Position numbers and translations under genes: made by a program. From NCBI GenBank assembly GCA_016191165.1, contig JACPPF010000101.1, positions 1 to 64,000 on the forward strand: 64,000 bases of DNA. The letters run 5' to 3'. The first letter of the stretch is position 1; the number at the start of each line of letters is the position of its first letter. Source of the DNA: Planctomycetota bacterium (GTDB lineage Bacteria > Planctomycetota > Planctomycetia > Gemmatales > Gemmataceae). The notes under the pieces were generated by a model that ran no database searches, had not been told where the DNA came from, and saw only the letters and a program-made list of their open reading frames with translations. Shown piece after piece: positions 34,314 to 41,991 of this stretch.

Positions 34314-34757
34314 TTATCCGCACGCCTTCAGCATCGCCGCCAATGGCTCCGGGTCGGCTAGCCGGTGATCCGTGCCGACCTCGATCAACGTCGCACCTGA
34401 ATTCCGAGCTAACTCTTCGCTGTCGGCAAACGGAACCACGTCGTCGGCCCGACTGTGCAGGATCACCGTGACGGGCTTCACCGTCTTCGCCGTCCCGTAC
34501 TTCTTCCACGCCGGGCAAAGCATTACGAGCTTGGCAGCGCCGCTCTTGATGTTCATGGCGACGGCCCCGCCTCGGCTCGATCCCACGATGACCTGGGGTT
34601 GGTGTTTATCGAACTCGGCTTGGGCGGTCTTGATGGCCTGGGCGAAGTCGCCATCATCGAGCGCCGGGTTGATGACGGTGTGGCCGTGCTGGGCGAGGTA
34701 CGTCGGTTTGATGCCGCCAGGAACGCTATGCCAGCCGTGAAGGAAGAGAATCTTCAT
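34314..34757 (-). CDS. Alpha/beta hydrolase (RBBP9/YdeN-like)
   Basis: A protein of 147 aa. It begins MKILFLHGWHSVPGG (oxyanion loop) and has VIVGSSRGGAVA with the nucleophile Ser, ILHSRADDVVPF with the Asp, and GTDHRLADPEPL with the His. This is a compact serine hydrolase with unknown substrate. Its start overlaps the stop of the small zinc-ribbon gene by four bases. Confidence 0.88.
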   Translation of the reverse strand: MKILFLHGWHSVPGGIKPTYLAQHGHTVINPALDDGDFAQAIKTAQAEFDKHQPQVIVGSSRGGAVAMNIKSGAAKLVMLCPAWKKYGTAKTVKPVTVILHSRADDVVPFADSEELARNSGATLIEVGTDHRLADPEPLAAMLKACG

Positions 34758-34924
34758 GGGGTCAAAGCGGCCCTTTCCTTCAAGCAGTTCAGGCAATACC
34801 ACGGGGCGGGCGTCTTGACAGGCTTCGGGCTTCGTTTGCGGCACTTGGCGCAGAGGAAGCGCTTGCCCTTCACGGCAGTTTTCGGGCGAGTCTTCTTGCC
34901 GGTCCTGGGAAAGTTCTTCGGCAT
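34754..34924 (-). CDS. Small zinc-ribbon protein (paralogue)
   Basis: A protein of 56 aa, basic, nearly identical in its core to the product of 27523-27720: both contain KTAVKGKR, CAKCRKRSPKPV and TPAPWYC-NCLKER. CAKC and CLNC form a likely zinc ribbon. It is translationally coupled to the alpha/beta hydrolase gene. The function is unknown. Confidence 0.7.
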   Translation of the reverse strand: MPKNFPRTGKKTRPKTAVKGKRFLCAKCRKRSPKPVKTPAPWYCLNCLKERAALTP

Positions 34925-35046
34925 CGAAACCTCCACACGCATTTTATCGGGCGTGCTGCTCGGTGACGCACTGAGCCGTGACGCCTCCGGCAAGCAAATG
35001 CGTAAGATGACGGCAAAGAACACGCCGCAGCATTGAGGACTGTGCG

Positions 35047-35361
35047 ATGAACCTTTCCGCCGTGGAAGCCATCAACCGGGTCAACGAGTCCGTTTCCGTT
35101 GAAATGCTCGTTCAGAAGACGAAGAGTTGCACCGGCTCTTGCCAAGTCTTTCTCGACTCGGAGTCAAACCATCGTGACCCGAAAAACCTTGGCGTGGTCA
35201 TCACGGTAGAAGGACGACCGAAATTCACCGAAGCAGGCATTGACGACCCGACCGTTTACTTCAAAAGCAAGACCATTCGAGTTCGTGGCGTGGTGATCCG
35301 CAAGGAGAAGGGGCCTTACATCGAGGTAAGCGACCCCAGCCAGATCGAGTTGGTAACGTGA
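35047..35361 (+). CDS. Hypothetical protein, possible OB fold
   Basis: A protein of 104 aa with alternating strands (SVEMLVQKTKSCTGSCQVFLD, TIRVRGVVIRKEKGPYIEV) suggesting an OB-like beta-barrel that could bind nucleic acid. It has two cysteines close together. No named family; the SD-like sequence GAGGA lies 8 bases before the ATG. It stands alone. Confidence 0.65.
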   Translation: MNLSAVEAINRVNESVSVEMLVQKTKSCTGSCQVFLDSESNHRDPKNLGVVITVEGRPKFTEAGIDDPTVYFKSKTIRVRGVVIRKEKGPYIEVSDPSQIELVT

Positions 35362-35386
35362 GATCGGGCTGAAGCCTGCCGATCCG

Positions 35387-36025
35387 TCACGCATCGCCTT
35401 TTTCAAGAGCTTGAGCCGCCTCTAGCATCATTTTCTTTTCCTCCTCCGACATTTGTTCCACGTTGGCGATCAAGCTGTTCGCCAGCGCCAATCCATAATG
35501 CTCGAAAACTCCCTTGCGGAGCCTGAACAAGTCCGCTCGGTAGCCTTCGATGCGAAAGTAGTTCGCATACCAGTGGTTCCAACCATTTTCGAGCAGCCTG
35601 CTCTTGGCCCTCCTGTGCCAGCCGTCGCCCTGGAACTCCTCAAAGAACACGACCATCCCGTTGACCGGGTTGGCCTTCGCTTCCGAAGTCAGCAGGAACC
35701 GCCTGAACTCCGATTCGGCTTGAAGCGCCTTGCTCCAGTTCATGCGCAACTTGACCTCGACCGTCAGTCGCCTGCCGTCAGTCAGCAGGATTGCTCCATC
35801 CACGAACAGGTTCTTGAACCTGAAAACCGTCTCGATGCCAAGGGCATCCTTATTCGCCAGCAAGAAGTTGAAGACCTCGCACTCGAATTTGCGAGGCAGC
35901 TTGGTCGTCTCCGGTAAACAGAGTGGAGTGACGAGCGGCGTCACGACTGGCTTGCGGCGATTCCGATCCTCCGGCTTGAATTCCAAGCTGATTAGATCGG
36001 CAATCGTGGTTGGTTTTGGTTTCAA
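35387..36025 (-). CDS. Hypothetical protein, possible PD-(D/E)XK nuclease fold
   Basis: A protein of 212 aa. The middle part VDGAILLTDGRRLTVEVKLR carries D, then E-V-K at the spacing of the PD-(D/E)XK nuclease core, preceded by a helical segment. The last third is helical (SEEEKKMMLEAAQALEK). Nuclease function is a weak inference from this motif only. No family was named with confidence. Confidence 0.6.
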   Translation of the reverse strand: MKPKPTTIADLISLEFKPEDRNRRKPVVTPLVTPLCLPETTKLPRKFECEVFNFLLANKDALGIETVFRFKNLFVDGAILLTDGRRLTVEVKLRMNWSKALQAESEFRRFLLTSEAKANPVNGMVVFFEEFQGDGWHRRAKSRLLENGWNHWYANYFRIEGYRADLFRLRKGVFEHYGLALANSLIANVEQMSEEEKKMMLEAAQALEKGDA

Positions 36026-36078
36026 GGACTCTCCTCGATCTTGGCAGTCAGCAGGTGGGGTGCTTCGTCGTCATGCCG

Positions 36079-36999
36079 TCACTCTCCCAAAATCCCCGCC
36101 AGCGCCTTCTCCAGCATATCCATCCGTGCCAAGCCCGCCCTGAGCGATTTGGAAATGCCGGACTCACCCCAATACGCCCCGGCCAACTGCCCGCAGATCG
36201 CCCCGGTCGTGTCGGCATCATCGCCCAGGTTGACGGCACGCAAGACGGCCTCCTCGAAACTGTCGGCATCGTGGAAAGCCCACAACGACGCTTCCAGGCT
36301 CTTGACCACCCAACCCGATCCCTGGATGACGGGCGGCTGCTTTTGGCGAAAACTCCCCTGGGCAATTTCCTGAATCAAGCGGTGCAGAGGCTTGATGGCA
36401 TTGAGTTGCAGCAATGGCTTCCATTCCGGGGACAAAACCTTATCACGATCCTCCCCGTGGATCAGAGCGGCGAGAACGGTCGCCAGATACCGGCAAGCTG
36501 ATATGCACTGATTGCTGGCGTGCGTCGGCAAACTGGATTCCTCGGCGAGCCGTGAAAGTTCTTCGATCTTGCCGGGAAAAAGACCGGCATACCGGATCGG
36601 CACGGGAGCCAGACGCATGATCGAACCATTGCCACTTGCCTCGTCCGAACGGTCGCCGGAAGTCAGTGCATTTTTCTCGGCGACGTAGTTGCTCAACGCA
36701 TCACTGGTGGTGATCCCGATGTCGAAGCAGCGCCCGTTCACGGAATACTTGCCGGTCTTCCACCACTGAACGTATCGGTCGGCTTGGTCGTTCAAGTCCC
36801 AGCCCACGGCGATGCTGTCGGCCAGGGCGAGGGCCATACTGGTGTCGTCGGTCCATTCTCCGGCCTCTAGGCGGTGCGGCCCACCGCTTCGGTAGCCGGT
36901 GACAGGTGCGAAGCTGCCTGGAGATTTGAACTCGACAGCGGCTCCGAGCGCATCGCCCACTGCCAATCCGATCAAGGCTCCTCGGCGACGGTCCTTCAC
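36079..36999 (-). CDS. ADP-ribosylglycohydrolase family protein
   Basis: A protein of 306 aa. It has GALIGLAVGDALGAAVEF and GEWTDDTSMALALADSI near the N terminus and NLGDDADTTGAICGQLAGAYWG near the C terminus, which hold the paired metal-binding Asp residues. It removes ADP-ribose from proteins or breaks down ADP-ribose derivatives. The GTG at 36999 has GAGGGG nearby; a TTG seven codons upstream is an alternative. It could be linked to the TIR effector of the defence island through ADP-ribose turnover, but that is speculative. Confidence 0.93.
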   Translation of the reverse strand: MKDRRRGALIGLAVGDALGAAVEFKSPGSFAPVTGYRSGGPHRLEAGEWTDDTSMALALADSIAVGWDLNDQADRYVQWWKTGKYSVNGRCFDIGITTSDALSNYVAEKNALTSGDRSDEASGNGSIMRLAPVPIRYAGLFPGKIEELSRLAEESSLPTHASNQCISACRYLATVLAALIHGEDRDKVLSPEWKPLLQLNAIKPLHRLIQEIAQGSFRQKQPPVIQGSGWVVKSLEASLWAFHDADSFEEAVLRAVNLGDDADTTGAICGQLAGAYWGESGISKSLRAGLARMDMLEKALAGILGE

Positions 37000-37021
37000 G
37001 ATGTCCCCTCTGTCATTCAAG

Positions 37022-37234
37022 TCACGCCTTCTCGTGTTGCTTCAGGTAGATCGTGTGGCATTGACATTCAGCAATTCCGGTAGCCCCGCCCAAGAGGACT
37101 TCCTCGGCGATTTGCAACTTCTCCGCACTGGTCGTGGCGTTCCGCTCCAGGCACAAGCGGCGGTACTTGGTATGCTGCCCGAACTCGCCAGTGAGTTTGA
37201 GTTCGAGCCAGATCAGTTTGATGAAGGTCGGCAT
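37022..37234 (-). CDS. Small hypothetical protein
   Basis: A protein of 70 aa, start at 37234 with AAGGGG upstream. It begins MPTFIKLIWLELKLTGEFG and has two close cysteines (ECQCH) near its end. No family known. It lies just upstream of the ADP-ribosylglycohydrolase gene on the same strand, separated by about 22 bases from its start, so an operon is plausible. Confidence 0.5.
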   Translation of the reverse strand: MPTFIKLIWLELKLTGEFGQHTKYRRLCLERNATTSAEKLQIAEEVLLGGATGIAECQCHTIYLKQHEKA

Positions 37235-37292
37235 GGCGTCCCCTTGCGTTTGTCGCCCAGGAGTAAGACGGATTCGGCGGTGGCATGGTTCG

Positions 37293-38159
37293 TCATTGCC
37301 GCTTCGCCCGCTTGCCCCAGATCATCTCGTAGGCGGGCCGGACCTCGCCATCGAGATTCGCCGCCATCCACCCGGCCACGTCCTTGATCGAATCATCCAC
37401 GAAAGAACGACGGCACGCCCCGCAAACATGGACGAAATCCAGGCAGCGATTGAACATACCGACCGGACGAAGGCCGAAGTTGACCAGGATGGTCGGCGTG
37501 TCGCAATTCAAGCAAGTCCCAGGGGCCGCCCGCCTCCACGCCGACTTCATCGCCGCCCAGGGGATGCGGTTGTCTTCAGTGTTGGCCCAGCCGAAGCCGG
37601 ACCAAGTTCCAGGAGCGGCCTGCCAGTCGTCGGCTTCTATGGTGAAGCGGTTGGCCCATTTGCTCTGGAAGAGATCAACGGGGAAGTCGGGGGCGACCTT
37701 GGAGCCGAACAGGAAGTCGTCACCGTGCTGCGTGGTGACGGTTTCCCGCTTGCGGTCCCGCAGCACGACTTTGATTTCATTCGTGGCCAGCCGATGTGCC
37801 TTGAAGAATGGCCGAAGGTCGGCACGATGCGGCCCCCAATGGTGGACGACGACCTGTCCGTGGTAAAGCTCGATGAGGTTCAGGCGGCAGCGCCGGACGA
37901 CGAGCCGGATGATGCGGTCGGCGTCGTTGGGTGTGAGCTTGGCCAACCCCTCGGCGGCACGGGCCAGGATAGACTCGTCCTGGTTCTGCAACGCCCACGC
38001 CACGGGATCGGCGACCGGCCAAGAGTTCAGGGGATCGGCATGGATGACGAAGAAGTGGTCGGGGTTCCGGGCAAAGAGGCTGCGGGGGAGGATCAACGAT
38101 GCGATGGCGGCGGCGGTGGATTTGAGGAAGTGGCGGCGGGATGGATTATTGAAGAACAC
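37293..38159 (-). CDS. Exported hypothetical protein with twin-arginine-like signal
   Basis: A protein of 288 aa. It begins after a GTG start (38159, AGGAGG just upstream) and carries SRRHFLKSTAAAIASLILP, a twin-arginine export signal. The mature part has HHWGPHRADLRPFF, CLNC and CGAC, the last two suggesting a zinc site. No named family was recognised. Confidence 0.6.
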   Translation of the reverse strand: MFFNNPSRRHFLKSTAAAIASLILPRSLFARNPDHFFVIHADPLNSWPVADPVAWALQNQDESILARAAEGLAKLTPNDADRIIRLVVRRCRLNLIELYHGQVVVHHWGPHRADLRPFFKAHRLATNEIKVVLRDRKRETVTTQHGDDFLFGSKVAPDFPVDLFQSKWANRFTIEADDWQAAPGTWSGFGWANTEDNRIPWAAMKSAWRRAAPGTCLNCDTPTILVNFGLRPVGMFNRCLDFVHVCGACRRSFVDDSIKDVAGWMAANLDGEVRPAYEMIWGKRAKRQ

Positions 38160-38281
38160 GGTTCGCTTCCTCCTTTCGATTTCCCCAGCAGTCAAGACAC
38201 TTTCTCGTGCCTCCGAGTTCGCCGTTGACTGGTTCTGTAAAGCGGCCCGCCAAGCAGCATTCGATGAAGGTTTGGTGGACA

Positions 38282-39202
38282 TCAACGAGGACCGAGATTG
38301 TTGATGGCCGTCTTGATTTGAGTACAGACTGGACCAAGCGCAGCCGCCCAAAGGCTCGCATTCTTCGGGTCAGTTGGCGGAACGAAAGACAACGGGTTAA
38401 GGCCCAGCAGGTCGCTCGGCATTTTCAGCTTGATCCCTCGTGGGACTACCATGAAGGTGCGTTGCCGCCCGATTTGGCCCATGAATAGCCCCAACTCAAA
38501 AACCACATTGTCTCTGGGAGCAACGCTCTGCCGCTTCCTGCTTCGGATGACATCCTCTCCCATCACGACGGCGATAGCGAAGTCGGCGGTTGCGACTTCT
38601 CGTTCGAGGTCTTCCATCGTGTACTTCGTCGGGCCAAACACCTGATCGGTCCACACCTTTACGACGCTTGGGAGATGATCCAGCCCAACTTGAATTTGTT
38701 CAGCAACGGTGAGGCTTTCCGCAGACGAGCAGATAAAAATGTTCGGCAATTCATTTGGCCGACGAATCAGCCCGTTCCGATTGCGGAGACGACCGCACAG
38801 TTCCACGGCAATACGCCGCCAGAGGTCTGGGAATGCTGTTGCGATCCGACTGAACTCTGGCTCTGTGACTTTCGCCACAACGGATTTTTCCGCAGCTTTG
38901 ACTGTTGCGCAGCGGCGAGCCTTGGAATCAATCAACGACATCTCGCCGACGTGTGTGCGGGAGTGACGAACAGCGACCAAGCGGCCATTCGCTTCGACGT
39001 TGAAACTTCCAGAAATGATGAAGTAGATGTCGTTCTCTTCAGAGTCCTGTGAGATCAAGACATCGCCATCCTGAAGTTCCCGCATCTCGGATGCCCGGAG
39101 GAGTTCATCAGCGATGTCATGGTTGCCGTGGACAATCACTTGGTCGGCCAATTCATTGGCGAGCAAACGTCTTCCGGCGTCCCCCTCAAATCGCTCTTTC
39201 AT
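38282..39202 (-). CDS. Pycsar effector: cyclic-nucleotide-binding plus TIR-like domain
   Basis: A protein of 306 aa. Residues 30-145 are a cyclic-nucleotide-binding barrel, with the phosphate-binding cassette VGEMSLIDSKARRCATVKA. Residues 154-270 match the TIR-like (CAP12 type) NADase domain: IFICSSAES at the start and NVVFELGLFMGQIG, in which E236 is the expected catalytic Glu. This architecture is that of PycTIR effectors, which cleave NAD when a cyclic nucleotide binds. It is the last gene of a three-gene minus-strand unit after the E2-like gene (gap 29 bases). Family call is firm; activity is inferred. Confidence 0.9.
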   Translation of the reverse strand: MKERFEGDAGRRLLANELADQVIVHGNHDIADELLRASEMRELQDGDVLISQDSEENDIYFIISGSFNVEANGRLVAVRHSRTHVGEMSLIDSKARRCATVKAAEKSVVAKVTEPEFSRIATAFPDLWRRIAVELCGRLRNRNGLIRRPNELPNIFICSSAESLTVAEQIQVGLDHLPSVVKVWTDQVFGPTKYTMEDLEREVATADFAIAVVMGEDVIRSRKRQSVAPRDNVVFELGLFMGQIGRQRTFMVVPRGIKLKMPSDLLGLNPLSFVPPTDPKNASLWAAALGPVCTQIKTAINNLGPR

Positions 39203-39231
39203 CGCTCACCGTCTCCGATTGACAAGGGCCT

Positions 39232-39807
39232 TCATAGCCTTCCCAAGTGGCAGTGCTTGAATTTCCTTCCGCTTCCACACGGACACGGATCATTTCTTCC
39301 AATACCACCGGCGTCTCGAACTGCTTCCCGAATACCCTGAAGCCCATGCGAGCGATCTTCCCCCGGCCATTTGGCTTTTCTCCCATCAAGTCGAGAACGA
39401 ACAAGCCGACGCTGGAATATTCGCTGCTTGAAAAGAAACGTATGAGTCACAGCAAGAAGGTCATTGAGCGAAGTCGCCTCACCGAAGTCAATGCCCGATT
39501 CGCCTGGAACAAACAAGCAGAGCCGCCAATCGTCCTCAATATGACTGTCCCCGCCTTTTTCCCAGCTATCACGATGACTCTCCAGGTAGACAGACGGAGA
39601 TTGGTTTCTGGCGGGGAAGTTTGGCGGGTAAGTGATCCTCAGCTTGACTGTTTCGTAAACGTGGCCGTGTTCCGAAACAACGTGGAACAATCCACGAACA
39701 AAGGCACAGCCCGTTCCCTCGATACCAGCCTCGAAGTCTTCCAGCGATGCCGCAGCAATCGCCTGCTCCCGCTTCCACCGTTGCGGCATGGCCTCGTGCC
39801 ATTGCAT
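39232..39807 (-). CDS. E2-like (ubiquitin-conjugating-like) protein with SEC-C motif
   Basis: A protein of 191 aa. Residues 20-140 have the E2 pattern: a strand-rich start, LRITYPPNFPARNQSPSVYL, then HIEDDWRLCLFVPG, in which Cys97 sits where E2 enzymes have the catalytic Cys. Residues 166-190 carry GRNDPCPCGSGRKFKHCH, a SEC-C zinc site (C175, C177, C186, H187). No E1-like or ubiquitin-like gene is nearby. It starts four bases beyond the cyclase stop (GGAG upstream) and so is part of the Pycsar-like operon. By analogy with CBASS E2 proteins, it may act on the cyclase; this is inferred. Confidence 0.82.
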   Translation of the reverse strand: MQWHEAMPQRWKREQAIAAASLEDFEAGIEGTGCAFVRGLFHVVSEHGHVYETVKLRITYPPNFPARNQSPSVYLESHRDSWEKGGDSHIEDDWRLCLFVPGESGIDFGEATSLNDLLAVTHTFLFKQRIFQRRLVRSRLDGRKAKWPGEDRSHGLQGIREAVRDAGGIGRNDPCPCGSGRKFKHCHLGRL

Positions 39808-39811
39808 TGCA

Positions 39812-41374
39812 TTACTCCGACATCCACGGCTTGCTGTTGTGCCACGGCTTCGCTGCCGCTGTTGCAGTTGTCGAAACACGAACTTGGCCCTGGCTCACGG
39901 ATGCTCCCAGAGTTCCAGTTTCAGCAGCCTTTTCTTCCTTTTTCTCGTCCAGCTTTGAGAAGGTTAAGCCGGTTGCAACGTAAGCCGAACCTTGCTTCGT
40001 GAATTCTTCCTTGACCTCCTCATCATCAAGTTGGTCGTACATCTCGGACGAAATACGGATTTGCTTCGCCGCCGAAATGTACTGAAGCCGTTCGGCTTCC
40101 GTGACTTCTGGGCCGAAGCAGATTGTGATCCGCTCCCCCTTTTTGCCGAGTCGAGTCACGATCACCTTGCCAACGTCCAGACCGACCGCAACGTGAATGT
40201 CCTTTCGGTCGGTCAAATGCTCGTTGAGGACATGCTCCATCGAAGATTGCAGCCCAATTGCGAGATCGACGGCATCCTGGCATCGGTCGGCGTGACTCGA
40301 TTGGCCGCTCGGAAGGTGCAGGATTCCCAAGATGCAATCGCCACGATGTTGTAGCACCAGCCCTTCGTAGTCGGTTTCTGCGACCGAATGGAATTCCGAC
40401 CGGATCATGTGGAACTGGCGAATAAGGCTGACCACCTTTTCGTCGGTTTCAGCCTCCTGGACATAGCGGGTGAAGCCGTCGAGATCGGCGTAAAAGGCGA
40501 TTGCCTCAGTCCTCTTGCAGTTACGCTCGCTGAGACTCGACACATCAATCAGAACGGTCGCCTCTGAAATCTCGATTTCAGAGAGAGCCAAAGCATCTCG
40601 ATGCTCTTCGGTCTTTTTTCGCCAAGCAGCAGGCTTCCAGACCACGCCGAGTTTCTTCGCCAACTCTGGATGGGTGGTCCACCGCAAGCCAGTCGCTCGG
40701 TGGGTCTGGACGCCGGAAACTGCTTCATCCTTGACGAAGTATTCCTGGAGGAAGTCCGGCAGCACGTCGTACATTTCCGACGTGATCGTGATCGTGTCTC
40801 TGCCGCCTATGATCTTCGCAGCAAGATTGGCGCATGTGCCGAGCGAGATCAGTTCCCGCTTTCCGGTTTTCCCGACATTGGCGAGGTAGCTTGTACCACT
40901 CGACAAACCCACGGCGCTGTTGAAGTCACGAACGTCGTTGAAAACGTCGTTGAAGATTTCCAGGACGTAGGTGTTTTGCGTTATGGCATGGGTCACAGCG
41001 AGCTTGGCCCGGTTGCCATCCTTCGGGCTTTCGTCGCCGTCGTAGGGCCTGAAGACAAGGCCGTGCGCCCGCACGGTCTGACGCTGGATGTCACCAACGT
41101 CGTCCTGGTCCATGAGTTCGCCTTGGACTCGCCGAAGTACGCTGGAGGCCCGCAGAAGTTTTCGCTGCTTCTGCAAGTCGTTCCCGGCGTCTTGAACTGC
41201 CCGGTGGAAGTTGGGTACGTCAACGTAAAGGTGAACGCCTTTGGCACGTCGAACGTCCTTCTTTCCCAGGTTCGTGAAGTCCATTGTCCTGGCGAGGTCT
41301 TGGACATTCAGATCAAAATCGCTGAAGTCGTTTGCCCTGACCCGCTCCTTCGAGCGCTTCTCGTTCCAAGCCAT
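39812..41374 (-). CDS. Pycsar-type nucleotide cyclase with two tandem cyclase domains
   Basis: A protein of 520 aa. The C-terminal class III cyclase domain (about 288-450) has IAFYADLDGFTRY (metal Asp D297), QHRGDCILGILH (D346), and VAVGLDVGKVIVTRLG. A second, more diverged cyclase-like domain occupies about 44-225: HLYVDVPNFHRAV, then PYDGDESP, VGLSSGTSYLANVGKTG. The last 45 residues (from KKEEKAAETG to KPWMSE) look disordered. It resembles PycC cyclases, which make cCMP or cUMP in phage defence; product specificity cannot be read from the sequence. GGAG lies before the ATG. It is the first gene of the operon with the E2-like and TIR genes. Confidence 0.88.
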   Translation of the reverse strand: MAWNEKRSKERVRANDFSDFDLNVQDLARTMDFTNLGKKDVRRAKGVHLYVDVPNFHRAVQDAGNDLQKQRKLLRASSVLRRVQGELMDQDDVGDIQRQTVRAHGLVFRPYDGDESPKDGNRAKLAVTHAITQNTYVLEIFNDVFNDVRDFNSAVGLSSGTSYLANVGKTGKRELISLGTCANLAAKIIGGRDTITITSEMYDVLPDFLQEYFVKDEAVSGVQTHRATGLRWTTHPELAKKLGVVWKPAAWRKKTEEHRDALALSEIEISEATVLIDVSSLSERNCKRTEAIAFYADLDGFTRYVQEAETDEKVVSLIRQFHMIRSEFHSVAETDYEGLVLQHRGDCILGILHLPSGQSSHADRCQDAVDLAIGLQSSMEHVLNEHLTDRKDIHVAVGLDVGKVIVTRLGKKGERITICFGPEVTEAERLQYISAAKQIRISSEMYDQLDDEEVKEEFTKQGSAYVATGLTFSKLDEKKEEKAAETGTLGASVSQGQVRVSTTATAAAKPWHNSKPWMSE

Positions 41375-41446
41375 CTTGATTCTCCGTTTCAGAACGAGGG
41401 GTTGGCGAGCGGCAAGAATGCCGCAACCCACGACCAATCCCTTAGC

Positions 41447-41465
41447 TATCGGTATACACTATAGT
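41447..41465. promoter_or_regulatory. Putative operator between Pycsar operon and XRE gene
   Basis: CTATCGGTATACACTATAG (19 bases) is an imperfect palindrome centred on GTATAC. It lies in the short gap between the divergent cyclase and XRE genes, with AT-rich -10-like elements. It could be the site of the XRE repressor for both directions. Confidence 0.45.
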
Positions 41466-41580
41466 TCGCAAAACAGGAAGTCAAGACGGCAGGCGGTTGA
41501 AAAGCCACGAACGAAGCCGTAGACTGTCTGCCACGGATTTTTGCCGAGAGTGTGGGTTGCCCCCGGACAAGGAGCATCGA

Positions 41581-41991
41581 GTGACTGGCGTAGGCGAGCG
41601 GATAAAGGAGAGGCGTCTGGAAATCGGCTGGACGCAGGACCAACTCTGCACAAAAGCAGGTTTGTCCAAGAGCTTTTTGTCGGAATTGGAGAACGGCAAA
41701 CGCAGCGTAAGTGCCGCCAATCTTCTGGACATTGCCCGTGCGTTGAACGTCTCCCTGGATTACTTGATGACGGGCAAAGCCAGCAAGGAAACGCCGAGCG
41801 AAGTGGCGTTACCTTCTTCGCTGGCAAAGTTCGCAGCAGAAGAAGGACTATCGCTGCGACAGACGTTGATGTTGCTTGACATGCACAAGCAGATTTTGGC
41901 CCACCGCAGCGCCAAGAAAAAGGAAGGGCTTGAAGGGGTGGATTGGCAGAAGTTTTACGAAGGTGTGAAGGAATTTCTGGAAAACGAATGA
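41581..41991 (+). CDS. XRE-family repressor
   Basis: A protein of 136 aa when started at GTG 41581 (AAGGAG upstream). The helix-turn-helix reads WTQDQLCTKAGLSKSFLSELENGKRSVS with ARALNVSLDYLMTGKA after it; the second half is acidic-to-mixed helical. An upstream in-frame start (TTG at 41497) would add a CRECG segment and gives 164 aa. It is coupled by an ATGA overlap to an ImmA-like protease gene and stands divergent from the Pycsar-like genes. Confidence 0.88.
   Translation: MTGVGERIKERRLEIGWTQDQLCTKAGLSKSFLSELENGKRSVSAANLLDIARALNVSLDYLMTGKASKETPSEVALPSSLAKFAAEEGLSLRQTLMLLDMHKQILAHRSAKKKEGLEGVDWQKFYEGVKEFLENE

Noticed and set aside
36079-36999. ADP-ribosylglycohydrolase as part of the Pycsar-like operon
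   Set aside because: An exported protein gene and a small gene lie between them, and spacing does not suggest one transcript; a link through NAD or ADP-ribose turnover is only speculation.
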